NCBI GenBank assembly: GCA_946479075.1
Contig: CAMLDT010000080.1
Location: forward strand, 1-14,158
Length of the DNA: 14,158 nucleotides
Origin: an uncultured Polaromonas sp.
GTDB taxonomy: Bacteria; Pseudomonadota; Gammaproteobacteria; Burkholderiales; Burkholderiaceae
Reading direction: 5' to 3'
Both the position numbers and the translations under genes were made by a program. The notes below the pieces were generated by a model. It had not been told where the DNA came from, made no database searches, and saw nothing but the letters and a program-made list of their open reading frames with translations. This document shows, one piece after another, positions 6,921 through 12,339 of the stretch. The first letter of the stretch is position 1, and each line of letters begins with the position of its first letter.

Positions 6921-7871
6921 TCAGGCCTCTGCGGCTTTGAGCACATAACCGATGCGCGGGAAATGCACATGCAGCGTGCCGGCGCGTTCGTCCTTGCGGG
7001 CCAGCGTGTAATGCGTGCGCGTGGCAGCAATCAGCTCACCTTCAGTCGGCTCGGGGCCGAAGGTCTCGGCGGTGATCACCACGCGGCTGCCCAGCGGAAT
7101 GCCGTGTTCATCCTGAAAGGTGCTGTCGGTCAGCAGGCCGTGGCCCGCCGGCATGGGGTCGGACTCCGCGGCGACGGCAATCGCACTTGCGGCATCAAAC
7201 TTCTCCATGCTGCCCTGCCCGATGGCGGCCATGCGGTCCATCCAGTCGAGCACGGCGGGCGTGAGTTGCAGGATGTCGGCCACCACCGGGGTGCGCACCC
7301 GGGTGAACCACAGCGGGTGGTAGGCCGCGAAGTCAGCGATGCAGGGCACCTGCCCGAGCAGGAAGGGCTGGTCGTCGAGCATGTCCGAGAGGCGGCGCAA
7401 ATAGGATTTGTAGGACGCGGCGGCGTCCTGCGGCCGGATACGCGGCAGGCCGATGCGCATGGCCTTGCGGTCCTCGCCAAAAGCTTTCGCGGCCTCGGGC
7501 GGCGCGCCGGCAAACATGTGGGCGGCACCCTTGGGGCCGAGGTTGTGGGCCATGGCGGTCCAGAACAGGATCTCGTCGGCCCACTGCGCCAGCGTGCGCG
7601 CCAGGCCCTTGCCCGGTTCCGGGTACAGCGTGGGCGCGGGTTGCAGGTGCTCCAGCACGTCGCAAATCAAGGCGCTGTCGCAGTAAATGTCGGCGCCGAT
7701 CTGCATGAAAGGTGTCTTGCGGTAGCCGCCCGTCAGCGCCACCACGTCGGGCTTGGGCATGAGGGCGGGAATCACCACCGACTTCCAGGACAGTTGTTTG
7801 TAGCCGAGGATGAGCCGGACTTTTTCAGAAAACGGCGAGTTCGGGTAGTGGTGAAGAATCAGGTCAGCCAT
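6921..7871 (-). CDS. Glutathione S-transferase-like protein with C-terminal extension
   Basis: The 316-residue product starts with a thioredoxin-fold GST N-terminal domain: LILHHYPNSPFSEKVRLIL (candidate catalytic Ser12 or Ser15), the cis-Pro segment KTPFMQI (Pro54), and the glutathione gamma-Glu-binding pair Asp65-Ser66. A helical GST C-terminal domain follows to about residue 225. Unlike a typical 200-230-residue GST there are about 77 more residues (about 240-316), including GIPLGSRVVITAETFG and GTLHVHFPRIGYVLKAAEA, which look beta-rich and could be a separate small domain. A strong AAGGAGAT ribosome binding site precedes the ATG. The gene starts 20 bases after the aidB stop, so co-transcription is very likely. 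The reaction is unknown; glutathione conjugation or isomerisation of a reactive intermediate made by the neighbouring enzymes is plausible. Family call good; substrate open. Confidence 0.85.
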   Translation of the reverse strand: MADLILHHYPNSPFSEKVRLILGYKQLSWKSVVIPALMPKPDVVALTGGYRKTPFMQIGADIYCDSALICDVLEHLQPAPTLYPEPGKGLARTLAQWADEILFWTAMAHNLGPKGAAHMFAGAPPEAAKAFGEDRKAMRIGLPRIRPQDAAASYKSYLRRLSDMLDDQPFLLGQVPCIADFAAYHPLWFTRVRTPVVADILQLTPAVLDWMDRMAAIGQGSMEKFDAASAIAVAAESDPMPAGHGLLTDSTFQDEHGIPLGSRVVITAETFGPEPTEGELIAATRTHYTLARKDERAGTLHVHFPRIGYVLKAAEA

Positions 7872-7891
7872 GGATATATCTCCTTCAAGGG

Positions 7892-9526
7892 TTAGTGCGG
7901 CAGGGCGCGCTGGATCAGCGCATCGAAGTCAACACCTGCGCCCAGGGTGCCGAAAGCCTGGCCCCAGTTGCCGGCCAGGCGGGAATCACAAAAAGCGTCG
8001 AAGACCGCAGACGGCGCCGTCTGGTACAGCAAGGCGGCCTGCACGGCCAGCGCGACGTCCTGCGCGAGACGGCGTGCCTCGATTTCCGATGCCATCTCTT
8101 CGACGCGTATTGGCAACGCGGCGGCGAGCCGGTCCAGCGCCGGGTGAGCACCTTTGGCCGGTGCCAGTTCGTGCGCCAGCGCGGCGGCGGCATCGCCCTT
8201 GCGCAGCGCGCGCAGCAGGTCCAGCGCCATGATGTTGCCGGCCCCTTCCCAGATCGAATTGAGCGGCATCTCGCGGTAGATACGCGCCATGATGCCTTCG
8301 CCGCCCTCTTCCACATACCCATTGCCGCCCAGGCACTCCATGGCCTCCTGCGCGAAGTGGCTGCCGCGCTTGCAGATCCAGAACTTGGCGACGGGTGTCA
8401 GCAGGCGGGCCATGGCCTGCTCGTGCGCCTCGGCAGGATGGTCGAAGGCGCGCGCCAGCCTCAGGGACAGCGCCGTGGCGGCTTCGGATTCGAGCGCCAG
8501 GTCGGCCAGCACATTGCGCATCAGGGGCTGGGCGATCAGCGGTTTGCCGAAAGCCTGGCGCTGGCTGCTGTGGTTCAGCGCAATGGCCAGCGCCTGGCGC
8601 ATCAGCCCGCTGGTGCCCAGCGCGCAGTCCAGCCGCGTCATCGTGCCCATTTCGAGAATCTGCGGGATGCCGCGGCCCTCTTCCCCGACCAGCCAGGCGG
8701 TGGCATTCTCAAATTCGACTTCAGAACTGGCGTTGGCCTTGTTGCCCAGCTTGTCCTTGAGGCGCTGGATGCGGATGGCATTGAGGCTGCTGTCCGGCAA
8801 CACGCGCGGAATGAAAAAACAGCTGAGGCCGGCCGGCGCCTGCGCCAGCACCAGGAAAGCGTCGCACATGGGCGCCGAGAAAAACCATTTGTGCCCGGTC
8901 AGGCGGTAACGCTGGCCCCAGTGGTCGTTTCCATCAGCGACGGCTTGTGTCGTGTTGGCGCGCACATCGGAGCCGCCCTGCTTTTCCGTCATGCCCATGC
9001 CCATGGTCACGCCGGTTTTCTCCGAGAACAGCTTGAGGGCCGGATCGTAGGCGCGGCTGGTGAGCTTGGGCGCCCAGTCGGCATGCAGGGCCGCATTGCC
9101 GCGCAGGGCCGGCGTCACCGCGTAGGTCATGGAGATGGGGCACAGCGTCGAGGGCTCGAGTTCGGTGAACAGCATAAAACCTGCTGCTCTCGACACATGG
9201 GGCGACGCACCGTGGCCCGACCACGGTGTGCCATGCAAACCCGCGCTCACCGAGAGTTTCATCAACGCGTGATAAGCCGGATGGAACTCCACCTGGTCCA
9301 CACGCCGGCCAAAACGGTCATGCGTGTGCAGCACGGGCGTGTGCACATTGGCCAGGCGCGCCTGGGTTTGCATCTCCGCGCTACCCAGCCTTTCTCCCAG
9401 CACCGACAGCTCCGCGGTTTCCAGCGACGGGGCGTTGAACTTCAGCGCGTCGCGCAGCGGCCGGTTGGTCTCGAAGACGTTGTAGTCCACCAGCGGCGAT
9501 GGCTGGTTGAAGACGTCGTGGGTCAT
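7892..9526 (-). CDS. aidB: AidB-type acyl-CoA dehydrogenase
   Basis: The 544-residue product matches E. coli AidB (541 residues) throughout, including VFNQPSPLVDYN near the start, GMGMTEKQGGSDV, GHKWFFSAP, RLKDKLGNKANAS, MTRLDCALG, FWICKRG and REMPLNSIWEGAGNIM. The Glu of WEGAGN is residue 427, at the place of the conserved acyl-CoA dehydrogenase catalytic Glu. AidB is an FAD flavoprotein of the adaptive response to alkylation damage in E. coli. It has weak isovaleryl-CoA dehydrogenase activity and binds DNA through its C-terminal domain; its physiological role is debated. The start at 9526 is set by AAAAGGAGG 5 bases upstream and the family N-terminus; the open frame continues 135 codons further up, but only through the palindromic repeat and the end of the next gene. 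Here the neighbours are acyl-CoA and redox enzymes, with no ada or alkylation-repair gene in view, which favours a metabolic role. Confidence 0.95.
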   Translation of the reverse strand: MTHDVFNQPSPLVDYNVFETNRPLRDALKFNAPSLETAELSVLGERLGSAEMQTQARLANVHTPVLHTHDRFGRRVDQVEFHPAYHALMKLSVSAGLHGTPWSGHGASPHVSRAAGFMLFTELEPSTLCPISMTYAVTPALRGNAALHADWAPKLTSRAYDPALKLFSEKTGVTMGMGMTEKQGGSDVRANTTQAVADGNDHWGQRYRLTGHKWFFSAPMCDAFLVLAQAPAGLSCFFIPRVLPDSSLNAIRIQRLKDKLGNKANASSEVEFENATAWLVGEEGRGIPQILEMGTMTRLDCALGTSGLMRQALAIALNHSSQRQAFGKPLIAQPLMRNVLADLALESEAATALSLRLARAFDHPAEAHEQAMARLLTPVAKFWICKRGSHFAQEAMECLGGNGYVEEGGEGIMARIYREMPLNSIWEGAGNIMALDLLRALRKGDAAAALAHELAPAKGAHPALDRLAAALPIRVEEMASEIEARRLAQDVALAVQAALLYQTAPSAVFDAFCDSRLAGNWGQAFGTLGAGVDFDALIQRALPH

Positions 9527-9531
9527 CCCTG

Positions 9532-9540
9532 CCTCCTTTT
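9532..9540 (-). promoter_or_regulatory. Strong ribosome binding site deciding the aidB start
   Basis: On the minus strand this reads AAAAGGAGG, 5 bases before the ATG at 9526. It settles the start within a much longer open frame. Confidence 0.75.
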
Positions 9541-9660
9541 GACGGCGTAGCGAGCGGCCATCAGGCGAGGCGGACGGCGCACAGGAACCGGAACGTACTT
9601 CAGGTACGTGAGGATTCCGAGCACCGTCCAACGACGCATGGTGGCCGCGCAGTAGCCGCG
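9541..9660. repeat. Large palindromic (REP-like) intergenic element
   Basis: The whole gap after the oxidoreductase stop folds about a centre near 9601. Matching arms are GCGGCCA (9554-9560) with TGGCCGC (9642-9648), GGACGG (9572-9577) with CCGTCC (9624-9629), GGAA with TTCC, and ACGTAC (9593-9598) with GTACGT (9604-9609), around a loop TTCAG. Arm spacing is almost identical on the two sides, so it is one long imperfect hairpin. It begins one base after the CurA-like stop codon, in the sense of transcription, and ends at the aidB ribosome binding site. It may reduce or stabilise the transcript there. I recall similar elements between genes in Comamonadaceae. Confidence 0.75.
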
Positions 9661-10677
9661 TTAGATGAGTTTGACCAGTTGCTTGCCGAAGTTCCTGCCC
9701 TTCAGCAGGCCCAGGAAGGCCTCTGGCGCCGCGGCAATCCCCTGCGCAATGGTTTCGCGCGGTTTCAGCTTGCCGGTGCCGACCAGGGTGCCGAGTTCTT
9801 TCAGCGCTTCGGGCCAGACTTCCATGTGTTCGCTCACGATGAAGCCCTGGATCTTCAGGCGATTGGTCAGGATGAGTTGCGGGTACGCCATGGGCAGTGG
9901 CTGACCGTCGTAGCCGGCGATCATGCCGCACAAGGCGATCCTGCCGAAAGCGTTCATGCGGCTCAGCACGGCGTCCAGGATCATGCCGCCGACGTTTTCA
10001 AAATAGCCGTCGATGCCGTCCGGGCAGGCTTCCTTGAGCGCCTTCGACAGCGAAGCCGCATCCTTGTGCAGGCGGTAGTCGATACACATGTCGAAGCCGA
10101 GTTCGTCCACCGCGTATTTGCATTTGTCGGGCCCGCCGGCAATGCCCACGGCGCGGCAGCCGCGCGCCTTGGCCAGCGCACCGAAGGCACTGCCGACGGC
10201 GCCGGTGGCAGCGCTGACCACCACGGTCTGGCCGGCCTTCGGCTCGATGATCTTGACCAGGCCGTACCAGGCCGTGACACCCGGCATGCCGACCGCGCCC
10301 AGGTAATGCGACAGCGGCACGTGGGTGGTGTCCACCTTGCGCAGCGCGCCGGGCTGGTTGGCATCCACCACGCTGTATTCCTGCCAGCCGCCCATGCCGA
10401 CCACCTTGTCGCCGACGGCGAATTTCGGGTTCTTCGATTCGACCACCTCGCCGGCCGTGCCGCCGCCCATGACCTGGCCCAGCGCCTGCGGCTGGGCATA
10501 ACTCTTGGCGTCGTTCATGCGGCCGCGCATGTAGGGGTCCAGGCTCATGAAATGGTGGCGCACCAGCACCTGGCCGTCGGCCAGCGCGGGCGTGTCGCTG
10601 CTGACGAGCTTGAAGTTGCTGGCGACGGCTTCACCGGTCGGGCGGTTGTCGAGAAGGATTTGCTGGTTCTTTGGCAT
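9661..10677 (-). CDS. curA: CurA-type NADP-dependent MDR oxidoreductase
   Basis: The 338-residue product belongs to the zinc-free medium-chain dehydrogenase/reductase branch with E. coli CurA (345 residues), leukotriene B4 12-hydroxydehydrogenase and prostaglandin reductases. Family segments are YMRGRMNDAKSY (49-60), GMPGVTAWYGL (130-140), the nucleotide-binding AATGAVGS (156-163), GIAGGPDKC (178-186), GYFENVGG (224-231) and the C-terminal GLLKGRNFGKQLVKL. No structural or catalytic zinc ligands are present. Members reduce alpha,beta-unsaturated ketones or aldehydes at the C=C bond with NADPH. A GGAGAT ribosome binding site is in front. It lies 94 bases after the thioesterase gene, across a repeat, and is followed by a large palindrome. 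The symbol reflects family likeness; the true substrate in this cluster, perhaps an enone or enoyl intermediate, is not known. Confidence 0.88.
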   Translation of the reverse strand: MPKNQQILLDNRPTGEAVASNFKLVSSDTPALADGQVLVRHHFMSLDPYMRGRMNDAKSYAQPQALGQVMGGGTAGEVVESKNPKFAVGDKVVGMGGWQEYSVVDANQPGALRKVDTTHVPLSHYLGAVGMPGVTAWYGLVKIIEPKAGQTVVVSAATGAVGSAFGALAKARGCRAVGIAGGPDKCKYAVDELGFDMCIDYRLHKDAASLSKALKEACPDGIDGYFENVGGMILDAVLSRMNAFGRIALCGMIAGYDGQPLPMAYPQLILTNRLKIQGFIVSEHMEVWPEALKELGTLVGTGKLKPRETIAQGIAAAPEAFLGLLKGRNFGKQLVKLI

Positions 10678-10692
10678 GGATATCTCCGGTTC

Positions 10693-10756
10693 TGCTACTG
10701 ATTTGAGAGCTGCTTACCCTTGCTGCATAAGGGCTGGAGCACGATTTGGCTTATAA
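10693..10756 (+). repeat. Interspersed intergenic repeat, copy 2
   Basis: AGCTGCT (10708-10714), GGGCTGG (10731-10737) and GCTTATAA (10749-10756) repeat the blocks of copy 1 (5897-5960) with the same 23- and 18-base spacing and the same orientation. The starting inverted repeat of copy 1 is degraded here (GCTAC then GAGCT). It occupies most of the gap between the thioesterase stop and the CurA-like start. Confidence 0.7.
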
Positions 10757-10771
10757 AACTGGGGCGGATGG

Positions 10772-11212
10772 CTAGTCGGTGGAAATCACGCTGCTCAGCG
10801 GGTTCACGCCTTTGGGACCGACAGCCAGGCGTTTGACGTACTTGAACGTGCCGGTGGCGTGTGAGCAAAGCTGCCCCTTGGCGTCGTAGACCATGCCTTC
10901 CGTGAAAGCCATGGTCGCGGTGCGGTGGATCAAGCGGCCCTTCGCCGTGAGCTTGCTGCCGTCCCCGGGGCCGGGGCGCATGAAGCTGGTTTTCATCTCG
11001 ATGGTGACCACGCCCATGTCCGGCTCCAGGCTGCGCGCCGCCGTTGCCATGACGACGTCCTGCAGGGTCATGAGCGCGCCGCCGTGCGTGACGTGGAAGG
11101 AGTTCAGGTGTTCAGGCCGCGGCGTGTAGTCGATCTGCGAGGCCCCGCCCTCGAACAGCATCAGCTCGAAACCGAGGTGGTGGACAAAAGGAATCTCGAC
11201 GCCGAAGTTCAT
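10772..11212 (-). CDS. PaaI-type hotdog-fold thioesterase
   Basis: The 146-residue product has the size and key segment of PaaI/YbgC-like 4HBT thioesterases: NSFHVTHGGALMTLQDVVMATAA, with His-Gly-Gly at 43-45 on the central hotdog helix and Asp52 as the likely catalytic acidic residue. It continues with VTIEMKTSFMRPG and LTAKGRLIHRTATMAFTEGMVYD, the usual beta strands. Such enzymes hydrolyse acyl-CoA thioesters, often aromatic or medium-chain, as homo-oligomers in the cytoplasm. The ATG at 11212 is chosen because it falls 7 bases after the stop of the upstream SDR; the longer open frame to 11377 lies inside that SDR and is a shadow. The ribosome binding site is poor, so translation is probably coupled to the SDR. 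It could relieve CoA sequestration when intermediates pile up. Family sure, substrate unknown. Confidence 0.88.
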   Translation of the reverse strand: MNFGVEIPFVHHLGFELMLFEGGASQIDYTPRPEHLNSFHVTHGGALMTLQDVVMATAARSLEPDMGVVTIEMKTSFMRPGPGDGSKLTAKGRLIHRTATMAFTEGMVYDAKGQLCSHATGTFKYVKRLAVGPKGVNPLSSVISTD

Positions 11213-11219
11213 GGTCAGA

Positions 11220-12011
11220 TTAACCGCCCGTGACTGCAGAGACACCGCCGTCCACAGCCAGCCACTGGGCGGTGATGTGTTTGCCGGCGTCCGACGCGTA
11301 GAGCACGCACAGGCCCTTGAGGTCCTCGTCATCACCCAGCCGGCGCAGCGGCGCATGGGCCGCGAGCTTTTCCTCACCCAGCGCTTTCAGTGTGCCCACC
11401 GTCATCTTGCTCGGGAAAAAGCCCGGGCAAATCGCGTTGACCGTGATGTTGTACTTGCCCCATTCGCAGCCCAGTGCCCGCGTGAAATTGATGACCGCGC
11501 CTTTGGAGGTGTTGTAGGCCACGGTGGTCATCTCGGGCGGGTTACCGCCCAGGCCGGCGATGGAGGCCACATTGATGATGCGGCCGGAGCGGCGCGCGAT
11601 CATGCTGTGTTTGGCAATGTACTGGCTCAGGATGAAGTAGCCGCGGATGTTCAGGTTCATCACCTTGTCCCAGGCCTCGACCGGGTGGTCTTCGGCCGGC
11701 GCGCCCCAGGCGGCACCGGCGTTGTTGACCAGGATGTCCACATGGCCGAAACGCTTGATGGTTTCATCGGCCAGGCCGCGGATGTCGGCCTCTTTGGCGC
11801 AGTCCGCAGCGATCCAGTCCACGTTGATGCCGGCGGCCTTGAGCGTGGCGGCCGACTCCTCCAGGTCTTCGGCCTTGCGTGAACTCAGCATGATCCTGGC
11901 ACCGGCTTCGCCCAGTGCCTGTGCCAGTTGCAGGCCCAGGCCGCGTGACCCGCCGGTGACGAGGGCGGTCTTGCCGGTCAGGTCAAACAATTGCTGGATG
12001 GTACGGGTCAT
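11220..12011 (-). CDS. FabG-like short-chain dehydrogenase/reductase, likely NADP-linked
   Basis: The product has 263 residues, the normal length of a classical SDR. It shows TGGSRGLG (19-26), Arg45 after the second strand (LSSRK), which favours NADP(H), NNAG (96-99), Asn121, and the catalytic Ser150, Tyr166 and Lys170 (YNTSK). The end, QWLAVDGGVSAVTGG, is the usual cofactor-side C-terminus. It resembles 3-oxoacyl-ACP reductase and gluconate 5-dehydrogenase-type SDRs; automated labels of that kind would not be reliable. In this setting a 3-hydroxyacyl-CoA or branched hydroxy compound is a plausible substrate. The ATG at 12011 has AAAGGAAC in front; an in-frame ATG 48 bases upstream lacks such support. 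The thioesterase begins 7 bases after its stop, and the cofactor choice differs from the second SDR of the cluster, which has an Asp at the equivalent region. Confidence 0.92.
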   Translation of the reverse strand: MTRTIQQLFDLTGKTALVTGGSRGLGLQLAQALGEAGARIMLSSRKAEDLEESAATLKAAGINVDWIAADCAKEADIRGLADETIKRFGHVDILVNNAGAAWGAPAEDHPVEAWDKVMNLNIRGYFILSQYIAKHSMIARRSGRIINVASIAGLGGNPPEMTTVAYNTSKGAVINFTRALGCEWGKYNITVNAICPGFFPSKMTVGTLKALGEEKLAAHAPLRRLGDDEDLKGLCVLYASDAGKHITAQWLAVDGGVSAVTGG

Positions 12012-12108
12012 GGTGAGTTCCTTTGTTGTTGGTGAAAGCTGAAAAACAGTGTCGCGCAAGGTGCGCTCAGCGGCTGTCGCGCGACGGACGGCCAGAAGGG
12101 AAAAAGGG

Positions 12109-12339
12109 TCAATCGCCGGGGGTCAGGCGGGAGCGCACATAGATCAGCACAAAACCAATGGCCGCCACAACGCCACCGGCGACCACCATGGACCACCCGA
12201 GGGCGTCCTCCGTGCGCTGCACCGACAGGCCCAGCACCAGGGTGAGCAGCCCGCCGTAGATCAGGATCCAGATCAGCTGCTGCAGCCGGGCAATCGATTT
12301 GCTCGACGTGGTACTGCCCGATTCCTTGAAAAAACCCAT
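12109..12339 (-). CDS. Small two-helix membrane protein coupled to the acyl-CoA dehydrogenase (76 residues)
   Basis: The ATG at 12339 shares its A with the stop of the dehydrogenase (TGATG), and GGAGGAGG sits 7 bases upstream inside the dehydrogenase end, so this short start is well supported. An upstream start at 12402 would overlap the dehydrogenase and is rejected. The protein opens MGFFKESGSTTSSKSIARLQQ, a polar stretch. Two hydrophobic helices follow at about 21-40 (LIWILIYGGLLTLVLGLSV) and 48-67, then a short basic tail. The polar loop between them is only about seven residues, so it is a helical hairpin in the inner membrane. I do not recognise a named family. Its tight coupling suggests a role tied to the dehydrogenase, for example membrane association, but nothing in the sequence proves that. 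Confidence 0.75.
   Translation of the reverse strand: MGFFKESGSTTSSKSIARLQQLIWILIYGGLLTLVLGLSVQRTEDALGWSMVVAGGVVAAIGFVLIYVRSRLTPGD

Noticed and set aside
7895..9550. 551-codon open frame on the plus strand opposite aidB
   Set aside because: It is the shadow of a clearly identified gene, with biased composition and no recognisable domain.
9541..9660. CRISPR or attachment site
   Set aside because: There is only one palindromic unit, with no regularly spaced direct repeats and no integrase or cas gene in the window.
9527..9931. A 135-residue N-terminal extension of AidB
   Set aside because: The extension crosses the palindromic repeat and the end of the CurA-like gene, is Arg/His-rich, and a strong SD sits just before the ATG at 9526.
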